Both the position numbers and the translations under genes were made by a program. From Saksenaea vasiformis B4078 (lineage: Eukaryota > Mucoromycota > Mucoromycetes > Mucorales > Saksenaeaceae): 40,650 bases of DNA. The notes under the pieces were generated by a model. That model worked only from the letters and a program-made list of their open reading frames with translations, made no database searches and was not told the origin of the DNA. The stretch covers positions 1 to 40,650 of the forward strand of contig JNDT01002294.1 of NCBI GenBank assembly GCA_000697055.1, in the 5' to 3' direction. Below are positions 9,726-20,168 of this stretch, in pieces (position 1 is the first letter of the stretch; the number at the start of each line of letters is the position of its first letter).

Positions 9726-12700
9726 TTAAAAACCTGCACCAGCCATGGTGGTATTGAAATGAACAACGTCGTCGATGACCATCGCGTCGACACCATAACG
9801 TTCCTGAATTCGGCGATAACGAACATCTGAATTGACAGATCCAAACGTCACAAGGATCAAACCGCTTTCCTTGATGTTCTGAATTAAAGAGGGTACTTGT
9901 ACCTATATAGATTATAAATAAATATAAAGAAAAAAAAAAGCATGAGGACACGTACCAAAGGTGTAGCTTCGCTGATGACACCAAGCAAATTATTTCGTTT
10001 TGCAAATTTGACTGCCTCTTTCAGAGATGTGCACTGCACATCTGGCGTACAGGCATTCTTCGCCTCTTCTTCTTCTTCTTCAGAACCGATGCTCTTTCGT
10101 TTTGTACCTCGCCTTCCGTCATCCTTATTGAGCCCGCAATAAGTATTAAAGAAAACGGCGTCTAGTACATCGCGGGTAAATAATTCACAAATATATATAT
10201 ATATATCCGCACTTACAATTTGGTTGTTTCCAATTGACAACTGTACAGATAGCCGGGTTGAATGATGAGAAGAAAATGCTCGGATTCATCGCATCCGATG
10301 GTAATGATCGGACATGATCATAGATGCATTGGAGTATGGTATCCACGAACGTATTCCGATCCGCAATGTTTGAAAATGTATGTAATGCCAGCTCGCTCAC
10401 GCAAGGATATTTGAGTTCTAGATGGATACCCATGGTAGATGGTAGTTTCTGCACGCAAGAATTAAAAGGTGCCTTGCGCTATTTCTCTGTGACATACCTG
10501 TAACACCGTCTGTAACGACAGAAAAGCCTTTCCGTCTCCGACTTGTTGCACGATACTACTATTGCCTGTATACGGACAAAGATCGTCCTTGTCGAGTGTG
10601 TTACTCTCCAAAATCTTCTCGCCTAATCGGCAGAATTGTTCATATGTCAAGTCTGACACCGCTAGGTCAAGCCCATCAAAAGGTACGAGCCAATTTGCAA
10701 ATACCACCGGTACCAAATCTTTGGTCAACTGTACAACAACACGAACATAGTCTCCAGACAATGAAGATGCTGTGATAAATGATGGTAACGATGTAGATGA
10801 AGATGCGGTTTCTGGAGTTGGGTGCCCCGACGATGCGGAAGGTGGTAGAGTGTTGGTAGATTTCCAATAGGTCTCGATCCTGCCGCCGATTTCCAGTTGC
10901 ACACCCCGGAAAGGTTTAACAACGGCATAGGCAAAAGAAAGTTCGCCAATTACTTTCAGGTGCCCGTCAACAAGAGGGATTGTTCGATAGCCATCATTAA
11001 TTTTGAAGTCTGTAGATGAGAACATCTGGGGTAACGCAGCGCCTCGACCAAGCACTTTTGAGCCAAAGGTGGCAAATATATCGAATTCCAGCAAAAAGTC
11101 GTCTAGTTTGTCCACTTGGAAATTGAAGATTTCCCGGTCTGCAGCAAGCGGAAGGATGACACTGTGTGGGATCATGCCTGTGTCGGGTTTTGAAGATATA
11201 ACCAGTTTTAGGGAGGCTATCTGCGTGTTATCGTATAAACGGATAGGTGGCTGACGGAGACTGATGTGAACTTGGTATTTTCTATCCAGATAATTGTGTC
11301 CATAGATCCGGAACGGGATAATTGGCGGAGGAAGAGACAAGGAAGGGATAGTGTCCAATTCAAGAGCAACTGAAGAGTCAGGTTCGTCATTGAATTGTGG
11401 TGGCGGTTCAGAATGATAGGATTCATCTTGGACAGGCTCGACTTCGCATCCAGCATCAATCAGTAACTTCATGCACTCTTTTTGACCTTCCCAGGCAGCA
11501 TAGTACAAAGCTGTTTTTCCATTCTCATCCTTGGAATTCACCTGGCAACCTGCCTCAATCAATATGCGGACACATTCTGCATGACCGTCACTTGCGGCCC
11601 AGAAAAGAGGAGTCCAGGAATTATACTTGTCGGGGCGATCGACTTCTTCGGGTTGTCGAGATAGCAATCGACAAAGTTCCACGTGTCCTTGGCGTGCTGC
11701 AAGATGCAAGGGGTATAGAGATTCTGCATTCGGTAAGTTCCTGGCACCCTGTTGGTACAACATGAGAGCAATGTCTGTGTGGCCATAGTAACATGCAAGT
11801 GATAGCGGGATATGATCGGCGCTATGCTGTGGTTCAATATTTGCACCCGCCCGAATAAGGATATCAACAATTGGTGTGTGGCCATTCATGATTGCATAAA
11901 TCAGGGGACTGAATCCATCGTGATCCCGGGACTCAATGTCAACTTGATGGGTAAGTAAGAAAGACACACAATCACTGAACCCTTTCATGGTTGCATAATG
12001 CAACGCTGTACGACCGTATGCATCGATGGCCTGCACATTTGCCCCGTGCGCTGCGCAGCTCTCCAAAAGCTCTAACCGCCCTGCCATCGCGGCCATATGT
12101 AAACATGAGCGCTCATTGATATCATCGACGTATTCAAAGTTTACTGCGCTTGTATCGATCAACAAATCCATGATTTCTGTTGTCGCTTCCGAGCACGCGT
12201 GCCAAAATACGCGTGACAACCGCTCTCGATCATCGGGGGACGGATGCTGGGAATTTCGAGCGAGTATTTCGCGAACAAATGCAACTTGTCCACTCGATAC
12301 TGCTTTGACGAGTTCTAATTCCATATCATCTACCACAGAATCAGCTGATGGTGTTGGATCTTGGATTGCGGGCACTGTTGTAGGTGAAATTGAAATGCCA
12401 TCTTGAATATTGGATAACTCCACACGATTGACGGAAGCAAGATCTGCAAGCTCTGAAAGGAATTGCGTGTTGAAACATGGCTGGATATCAATTTGACGTG
12501 ACAGATACAATTCTTTCGTGGTGGATTTCGAACGCTTGTCCCATTTTTTCAAAATCTTCCGAAATCCTTCATTATTTAATTCGACATATTTCTGTAAATT
12601 TGGTTATGTCCAATGAACAATAGATATCAACTACTCGTACTTGCCTGGAGTTTGTTGAGATCATGTTCGAACTGTGTAAATGCCTCCTGAATCGCATTTA

Positions 12701-13144
12701 ATAACGTCGACGCGTGCTTTAGACGTTGGGCATCTGACTGCAAGACTTTCTTCTTGTCCACCAATGTCCGCAGCCGAACCTTAAGTTCGTTTTCTTTCTG
12801 GAGATAAAATGAGTTGATCTAATACAAATGGGGTCAGGTTTTCCTTTTTTCGTTCTCCTGCGCCCTTCTTCCTAGAATACTTTTTCCAGTTCTCGTTCAA
12901 GTTTAAAGAAAAAAGCGGCTTTCTGTGACTGCAACAATTTGGACGGATCGTCCTCGAAGCTCGTACCATTGGAAAGGTGTGCGGCATTGTTACGCGGCAT
13001 GTTCAACAGCGAACTGATGAACTTCTTCAGTCCCTTGTAGTCCAGGTAGTGAACACTCCATTCCGTAAACTGCTGGCTTTGTATTTGTTTTCCAAACTAA
13101 ACATTACTTAGTATGATCCAATAGACGTTGTCAAATACCTTCAT
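9726..13144 (-). CDS. PHO81: SPX-ankyrin-pseudoGDPD protein, PHO81-type phosphate regulator
   Basis: Complete seven-exon gene, 1034 residues: 13139-13144, 12881-13096, 12645-12818, 10498-12591, 10217-10448, 9956-10161, 9726-9902. The first exon is only ATGAAG. The SPX domain (1 to about 165) starts MKFGKQIQSQQF, has the inositol-phosphate pocket residues Y22/K26 (LDYKGLKKF), and closes with RKILKKWDKRSKSTTKELYL. About seven ankyrin repeats occupy roughly 230-530. The C-terminal third is GDPD-like (VVVQLTKDLVPVV, LELKYP, FFSSFNP, YAVFFNT, GVISEATPL, GVDAMVIDDV), but the catalytic HRG box is missing and the usual HD is replaced (FANWLVP). Hence a regulator, not a phosphodiesterase such as GDE1. 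Yeast Pho81 inhibits the Pho80-Pho85 kinase under phosphate limitation. Intron 3 has a GC donor. Confidence 0.95.
10190..10206. repeat. (TA)n microsatellite in a PHO81-like intron
   Basis: About eight TA units just inside the donor of the intron between exons 5 and 6 of the SPX-ankyrin gene. Confidence 0.85.
12592..12644 (-). other. GC-AG intron of the PHO81-like gene
   Basis: Exon 3 ends ...AACAAACTCCAG and is followed by GCAAGT. The intron closes with TTTACAG, after which the SPX domain resumes as KYVELNNEGFRKILKKWDK. No GT donor is available that keeps both the frame and the conserved SPX sequence. The donor's other positions fit the consensus perfectly (CAG|GCAAGT), as is typical of genuine GC-AG introns. 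Confidence 0.9.
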
Positions 13145-13634
13145 GAGAACCTCAGGTAAAAAGGTGCAAGTTTCTCGCAAAGGAGCCTTTGGACGATCAG
13201 ACAGCAGAACGACATGCGTGACTGCGCAAGATCTCACGGCGCCTTATTTTTTGGGACACAGCCCCCACTATCTGGTGGCGAGTATTGCACGAGCGGAATT
13301 CGTTGGCTGGGGATTCACGTCCTGGAAAACTTTGTCCTCTGCATCAGCCGGGATCGTCACCCCCAATCATCCAAAATCAGTGGCAGTCAAATTTGTTCAA
13401 GACGGTTCCACTGGATCCTTCTTCGCTTCTTTTTGATTTATGCAACAGAACATCCGTCGGGTTACGATATGAGAACGTACAGGATTTTTCTTATGATTTT
13501 GCGTCCATTTGAAGATATTTGGTGTTACTTCCAGATGAACTCTTCGCTTTGAAGGATGTTTTTTACGTTTATCCGATGCTATGATTGGCGTGTCATAGTC
13601 TTCTATGTTACGTTTGTGTCATTGATAGGTCCCC
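13145..13634. promoter_or_regulatory. Upstream region of the PHO81-like gene
   Basis: Presumed promoter. Several open frames cross it on the plus strand but none has recognisable content. I looked for a CACGTG Pho4-type element and saw none. Confidence 0.35.
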
Positions 13635-14002
13635 ATTATCTAATGCCAAAATGTGTCAGGGACACGTTTCGTTGTCTCGTGCAAGGACGTGTTAAAGATA
13701 GGGCTCGATCATCCCATGTTAAAGATAGGGTTCTTTATCTCGCCCGGAAGACATGTCAGTGATCGGATTTTTTTATTTCATGCAAACGGTACGCAAAAGG
13801 TACGGCGTTTTTTGGTCTCATGCACAAGGCGTTTCGGTGATAAGGAAGTATCGTCTCGTGAAAAGGACGAATCAGTGATCGGATTCTTGTTATTTCGTGC
13901 AAATGGTCTCAGAAACAGGATTTCATTGTCTAATGCAAAAAGTGTGTTGAAGATAAGTTCCTTTTATCGCACGCAAAAAGAAGTCTCAGATAAAGGAAAG
14001 TG
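13635..14002. repeat. Degenerate tandem repeat, unit about 36-40 bp, roughly nine copies
   Basis: Successive units share a pattern close to TTATCTCGTGCAAAAGG followed by TGTCAGTGATAAGGATT, for example TTATTTCATGCAAACGG, GGTCTCATGCACAAGG, ATCGTCTCGTGAAAAGG and TTATTTCGTGCAAATGG. The second half of the unit recurs as TCAGTGATCGGATT (twice), GTTAAAGATAGGG (twice) and TCAGATAAAGGAAAG. Units are diverged and vary in length. A related single unit appears near 15860-15905. The frames crossing it are not coding-like. Confidence 0.75.
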
Positions 14003-14299
14003 ATGTTTATTTAAGTCTGCAGCCGACTTCTTTTTTTCTTTGTACGTTGTATTTGTCTTCTTTATCAATCCAACATATGGAAAACTATCTGAAAAACGAA
14101 AACACGCGGCCTCGAAAACGATGGAAAGATCGTGTAACCGTACGAGTCCAGTGCATCTGAGCTTGAATTCAGAAGGTGAACTTTACGACAACAAGCACCA
14201 TGTCTTGGTGGAATACGAAAACGGTATATCCAGGCATCTCCAAAGGAAAGCATTTGGCGAAAGCGGTAAAAGATATCAATATCATCCCATTTACTAACC

Positions 14300-14626
14300 A
14301 TGAAATACGTTATATGCCACTCCAATAAATTTTGCATTCACGGGAGGGACAAGCTTCATGTAAGTAATAAATGCCTTTTCTGCCATAACTAAGATACTAA
14401 CTACGTATGTTCGTTTTCTTTTCAGCGCGAGATTGGTTCTTTCTGGACACGAAATTTATCTAGTGCAGTAAAACATTTATCAATAAACAGTAGTGGTAAA
14501 CATTACAAATTTCATGCACAATCGCACTCTTCCTTGTTCCGCAGTGGTAACTGGCTGCTCGTCAAACGATTTGATACTAAAATGACGTGGAAGGCGATGC
14601 TATTACTTCCGTCAAAATATTTTTAA
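14300..14626 (+). CDS. Possible small two-exon gene, 86 residues, unknown
   Basis: A good-looking intron (14360-14425) has a GTAAGT donor, an ATACTAAC branch-type site and a TTTTCTTTTCAG acceptor. It joins two open stretches in the same phase: 14300-14359 (MKYVICHSNKFCIHGRDKLH) and 14426-14626 (66 codons, including FWTRNLSSAVKHLSINSSG and NWLLVKRFDTKMTWKAMLLL, ending TAA). No family recognised. Immediately upstream (14078-14297) are further coding-like but mutually frame-shifted scraps (NTRPRKRWKDRVTV; GELYDNKHHVLVEYENG), so the whole may be a gene relic rather than a live gene. Confidence 0.3.
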
Positions 14627-14827
14627 TAAGCGTTATACAAATAAATGCTCTTCTCTCTCTTGTAATACATCATCTTTACATTCGTTGCGGTCTTGTAGCT
14701 CACACAGAAGCCTTTTTGCGGTAAAAACGTAAGGATCAGCTCATATTATCCTTGGACATTTAGCATACCATGATTATATACGCACTCCGTATGTTATACA
14801 TAGACGATATTTTGCTTGTTTTTATTT

Positions 14828-15624
14828 TCAGAAGACCAGCATTCGTCTACAGATAAAAAGCATTTTGAAAACGGAAACTGCGCAGAATTTTCGTTGGTTA
14901 TTTGACTAATGAAATAGAAGTGGAGCATGCTCTTATAACCCACAAAAATCCTCGTTCTACTCTAGTGATGTCAAGAAAGTCCTTCGCTTGGAGAAAGGAG
15001 AAATCATTTTTCGTGAAGAAGTCCCCGATGAATCAAGCATGGCTAGTGACTCTCTCTGTGCGAGTAGCACGCCGATGGATCTTGACACGGGCCTTTAAAG
15101 AGATGAATATTCCAACAGAAACCGGGGGATTTCAAACAAAGAAGGCTGGTGGACATGTAAACAAAGGTTAAGAGGGTGCCCCAAATAGCCAAAGCATTGT
15201 ATTCGAACGCTAAAGACAAGATCGCAGGTTCCGGTATATTGTTATGATACATTCCTTGCTGTCTTTACAAATTTAGCCGGTTTCTGATTTGATCAAATGT
15301 CAGGTCATATTGCTTACAGTGATGCCGTTTCTTTTAGTTCCCCCAAACATGCTTGGACGAAACGAAAGGATATGAAAACCAAGGTGAAATTTATAGGAAT
15401 TGAATTCTACAAGATATGAACAGTGGTTGGTCATCGCACGATGTAAACTTCTGCAAGCATTACACAACGAGATCCAAAAAGAACGAGTAAAAATGTTCCA
15501 TATATGGAACATTGTTGCAATGAAGTCAGGAGAGTTAAGGGCACAGCTGCAAGCAGCATGGTCTGATACATATGGCTTATGTGTCTGTGATAATAACAAG
15601 GGCGGTCTACGCCCTCTGATCTAA
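14828..15624 (+). pseudogene. Cluster of coding-like scraps in shifting frames, unknown origin
   Basis: Five consecutive stretches look like protein but lie in different frames: about 14832-14908 (QHSSTDKKHFENGNCAEF), about 14911-15099 (KKVLRLEKGEIIFREEVPDE ... DLDTGL, then TAA), about 15172-15234 (VPQIAKALYSNAKDKIAG, before a GTATAT donor), about 15321-15410 (SPKHAWTKRKDMKTKVKFIG) and 15400-15624 (YEQWLVIARCKLLQALHNEI ... GLCVCDNN). A TATTTTCAG acceptor precedes the first and a GCTTACAG acceptor precedes the fourth, so part could be a spliced gene. The stops between the others favour a decayed gene or transposon. No domain identified. Confidence 0.35.
15494..15511. repeat. Perfect 18-bp palindrome
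   Basis: TGTTCCATATATGGAACA equals its own reverse complement. It lies inside the 15400-15624 open frame. It could be a protein-binding site or chance. Confidence 0.8.
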
Positions 15625-18600
15625 CGCTAGCGCAACAGGTATGTATGTACCTGTTCTCTTTTAAGCGTTGGACATACCTTGTTAATTAAAAAAGATGCCA
15701 CATGCTTTGTTTGTTTGTTTGCTTTACAGATTTTCCATTTTCAGATGCTATGATTCTGTGCCAGCTTTAAGTTATTTGTGTCAGCTCCGAATAACTCTGC
15801 GCTGGGTAACCGCACCTTACACATTTTAATCCGACGTTAAGATACTCTATGTCAGAGGCAGCTTCCTGTTATCTGACACAAAAGATATTTCAGATAACGG
15901 GTCGCGATAATCATTTAAGGAGAAGGCTGATCATTTTTTCCTTTATCTATTCTTACACAATATCCCCGACAAGGATGCCAATTCATCAAATATACATGAT
16001 TATCCACGTCTTTTTGTTTGTTTTCTAGTCTGCATCATTTCTGTCCCGAGGAGTCTTTGCAGTGTGCGTATCTCTCCGCACCTAGTGTTTAAAGACAAAA
16101 TTCCCTTCACGACGGCCTAACCAGTCCCAGGTGCCGGAGCAGCCTCTGCTACAAAGGCTGAAGTCACCTCGACGCAAAGTAAATCGACATCGGATATCAT
16201 TTGACTTTACAACAACGGATAAATCTCTATGTTTCTCTATGTAAATTTTGGGCCCATTGTGACTAAACTGATGTAAGTAGACCATTGATTTTTGTTGATA
16301 CAAAAGTTGGCTCTTCATCGATGTAATGCTCATATAGACGAGCGTAAAAATTCGTTTAATAAAGAGCAGCATGGATCCAATTCTGATCAAACCGGCGATT
16401 GAGGGAAGAAAGTGTGGTCCGAAGAAACAGCGCATAAAGCAGGAGCGCCGATACATCCACGATCTCCATACGATTGAAAGGTTACACAAGCCTTGGCAAA
16501 CTGCAAGATACGTTCGTTAATGGATAAAAGACCGTATTTGGTAACTTTTACAAAGGTTAACGTTTCTGCGCCGCCGCGTCCACAGGCGTAACCTTAAACA
16601 TGTCTCCTTTGCTAAAAAAGAGGAAGTCTCAGTGCGCTCGCATATTGCACTATCATGGCAGTCCCGACATCACTGAAAATGTACCTTTTTAGATATTGCT
16701 TTCGATCATGCCGAGTCATCATACTCTTTGTAGGCGATTCATAGACTATTTTTGCTTTCTCTAAAATAGCATCCATCCTTCTGAGCTCTACATGTGATCC
16801 GACTCAGTACGCATCCGTTGAATCGAGTGCTTAATATTGATAACCTACATGAATTAAAAAGTTGATGCAACAATGAATTAATATTGTCGTACGTTTCACG
16901 GGATTGGAATCCCTGCACTGCAGAATTACATCGTTCTCATCTAAACAATTAGGATACTGGAGCAATGCACTTCCCACTCTACGTGTCTACGTGTAGACCG
17001 TCAAATTTAGTCATGTTTCTGTCTCTCGTCCAATGGGTGGACGACCGATGGGTGGACGAAGATGTGTATATGAAACCGTCACTAATGGCCTACTATTGTT
17101 CCTATCTCATTACTCATAACCTGAAATTTAAAAATTTCATGGTTCCCTTGGGTATTGTGATGAACTGACTGGAATCGTCTCATGGTGGGTATGGAAAGGA
17201 TTGACACGATCCTACACTGTTACCAGCACAACTGTTCTCATTACCTGTGCTTTCCATGGCTAGGCTTGAGTACGGGTACTATCATATGAACGTATTCCCT
17301 TTGAATATAGGCTCTACAGGTGATAACAGCTTTCCCTGTGTCTCAAATGTCGAAAGTTCACTGTGGCCTGCGCAAGCTTGGAGTCTTTTCCCGGATCGCG
17401 TCAAGAGACGAGAAGATCAGGTAGCATGTGATGAAGAAAATCCGTGAGACTGGTAACTAATTTCTAGCACGTTGACTAGTTCTTGGCAGAATCTGAATTG
17501 GCACAGAAGCCCCTTTGTATGACATAATAGTAACTAAGGGGACAATTCCTAACAAAGCCTATCACTTTAGAATTAGTACAATTTACAGTGACAAACGATC
17601 AGTACAATGTTATCGTTTTCTTTAAAAAATAAAAATAGAAATAACAAAGCCAGTGATTCTATCATTCGTAGAGCTTGTGGATGTGTCACTGATGGGATTA
17701 GCGTAATTTATATTTGGCTTGGTTTTACAATCTAAGAATTGACTGTTACAACGTTCTATATCCGGATCTTAGCACGCCTAGTGCTAAAATGATTGATTGA
17801 CAACAATCAACAGTAGGAGGGAAGCAATGGTACCAGACGATAATTTGATTATGTAAAAAGACTTGGATTCATGTATATAAAACAACAAAAGAAGGTAATG
17901 AATTCAATAGACAGAGTTATGTCCGTGAAGATAAGAATTGTATTGCCTGCACCGAATTATGAATCAAATCGAAAGACAATTATTAGTCTTCCGAGGGAAT
18001 GGGTTCAAAAAAGGACACTGGGTGAAATGGACGTGACGGTGTGTACATCTAACTAAAATGATCCAAACGTCAACATCTCGGATGCAATGTTTGTCATCAT
18101 TTTCTATGAGGAGACTGACCGTCAAGCCGACAATCGAACATATCTCCCTTTTATTTTTGTTTATATTTTTAAGACCTGGCATACATAGATGTGATGCAGA
18201 ACTTTCGGTCGATCTGCCATGATAATCCGCAAGTCGAATCGGTAAAAGTATTTAGCGACCTAGGAACGCCGGAAAAAAAAACAGGTTTTGAAAAAGGTGC
18301 ACATTATTTCCATTTTCGCTTTTTACATATTCCAAGCTTGCTATGTTGGTATACACAGGCTTGAAATTTGTCAGGCTCTGCAATGGGACTTGCATTCGCA
18401 GTAAAGATGAGTCAAAGACGAACGCATTAGACGATTAATAAGTTAACGTGGCACTAGTATCTTTCTGTCCCTCGGCTGGATATCCCCATTCGGATGCTTT
18501 TCGCCAGATGTTTATTTGGTTTCTAGCACCCACGCATCTGACGTCGGTCTCACGCGCTGGTTAAAAATAGAGAAATTTTGTGTACCGTTTGTCCAACGTA

Positions 18601-18779
18601 CATGCGTAAGGGCCCCGAGAAAATAGACTATGTTTAGACAAATTATCAGAAACAGGCAAAAAATAGAAGGAGTGCCAAGAGCTTGTGGCCCCTTATATTC
18701 GCAAAAATCTATATCCGCGAGTGAATATAAACACTTTCGAGAGTGCGGCGTTTTTCAAACTTATTCTCTCCTTTCCACA
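15625..18779. other. Long gene-poor region
   Basis: About 3.1 kb without a supported gene. Several 60-135-codon frames exist, the longest on the minus strand at 16082-16489, but they show no family resemblance, no coherent splice structure and biased composition. A short tandem duplication (GATGGGTGGACGA-type, about 17032-17061) is present. The last 150 bp before 18780 presumably hold the chitin deacetylase promoter, including a possible TATA element (GAATATAAAC near 18722). Confidence 0.5.
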
Positions 18780-20168
18780 ATGAAACTCCTACTCGTAACG
18801 GCAGCGCTGGCCCAAGTTGCAAGTGTTTCCTATGCGGCCAGCATTGAATCCGGCAAGGATTTCTGGCAATCATGGAAAACAAAAATCGATCCTTTCAAAA
18901 TCACTATCCCGCAGATAACTCAGACAACATCGCTCGATCCTGCTCAGGAGTGCGTAAACTACAACCCTGACCCGTCCCTTATCGAGATAGACCCTAAAGA
19001 ATGGCCCACCATCTGGGCAACAGCCACCACCAACGGTATGAACGAGTCAGCAGAATTTAAGGCTTTGTGGGGTTCCATTGACTGGACCAAGGCACCCAAT
19101 ATTCCTGTCCGCACGAAGTCTTCTGATGGTTCTCTCAACATGGCCGGCTACGATCAGAGCTCAGATCCCGACTGCTGGTGGTCCGCATCAACGTGTGTGC
19201 ATCCAAAGCTTCAAGATGTCAATAAGGACGTCTACTTCTGTCCTGAACCGGAGACCTGGGGATTGAGTTACGATGATGGTCCCAATTGCTCTCACAACGC
19301 GTTTTACAACTTCCTTCAAGAAAAGGACCTCAAGGCTACTATGTTTTATATCGGCTCAAACGTGCTTGATTGGCCCTACGGTGCTATGCGTGGTATCCGT
19401 GACGGCCACCATATTGCCGACCACACCTGGTCCCACCAACCTATGACAACGTTGAACAACCAAGAAGTCCTTGCTGAATTTTACTACTCGATGAAAGCCA
19501 TCCATTTAGCTACTGGCGTCACCCCTCGCTACTGGCGTCCTGTAAGTATTAAAGAACGTCCAAATGAACATTATTAACGTTACTTCGCTCCAAATCCTTA
19601 TGGTGACGTTGATGACCGTGTACGATGGATTGCCACTCAGCTTGGCCTTACTACCGTCGTCTGGAATCTTGACACCGATGATTGGGCTGCAGGTTTGACC
19701 GAGACTCTTCAGCAAGTTCAGGGAAATTATGATTCATTCATCGAAATGGGCAAGAACGGTACCTTCAAGTCGTCCGGTCAAATCGTCCTGTCTCATGAAA
19801 TCAATAATACTACTATGCAGCTGGCTGTCGAAAACCTTCCCAAGATCTTAGATGCCTACCAACATGTCGTTGATGTAGCTACTTGTATGAATATCACCTA
19901 CCCATACCAAGAACGAACCGTTGCATTCTATCCATTCAACGTTGCCCTTGCCAAGAACCAGACAGGTGATCAGCCCGCAACGGCTGTTGTTGGCACAAAC
20001 ACAAATGGACCGGTTACCGCGACCGGTGCATGGGTTACTGCCACTGGCAAAGCCGCCCTGTCAGCCTCGCCTGGCGCATCTCAAAGTGATAAAAAGCCTT
20101 CGTCTGCATTCCATATTGCACCAAACGCAGCGCTTGTAGTTGCTTTCCTTGCTTTTGTACTCTTTTAG
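18780..20168 (+). CDS. Chitin deacetylase, secreted and probably GPI-anchored (CE4 family)
   Basis: Exon 1 is 18780-19541 (254 codons); the second part runs to TAG 20166-20168. The signal peptide is MKLLLVTAALAQVASVSYA. CE4 motifs are present: SYDDGPN with catalytic base D165 and metal ligand D166, HTWSH with ligands H215/H219, RYWRP then PYGDVDDR for motif 3, NLDTDDWAAG for motif 4 and IVLSHE for motif 5. A Ser/Thr/Ala-rich linker and a hydrophobic C-terminus (ALVVAFLAFVLF) suggest a GPI signal. The family deacetylates chitin to chitosan at the cell surface, a major wall polymer in Mucorales. Oddity: after the GTAAGT donor at 19542 there is no AG before the conserved exon; the best boundary is GTTAC|TTC at 19583/19584. 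Function of this copy is therefore uncertain. Confidence 0.9.

Noticed and set aside
11397..11765. Plus-strand frames opposite the ankyrin region
   Set aside because: Shadows of the long PHO81-like exon on the minus strand.
9726..13144. Calling the SPX-ankyrin gene GDE1 (active glycerophosphodiesterase)
   Set aside because: The catalytic HRG box and paired His residues are absent from the GDPD-like part.
13635..14002. CRISPR-like array
   Set aside because: Units are adjacent and diverged, without identical repeats separated by unique spacers, and the organism is a eukaryote.
16082..16489. 135-codon minus-strand frame
   Set aside because: Composition dominated by Arg/Ser/Cys/Phe, with no domain, splice context or repeat relatives in the window.
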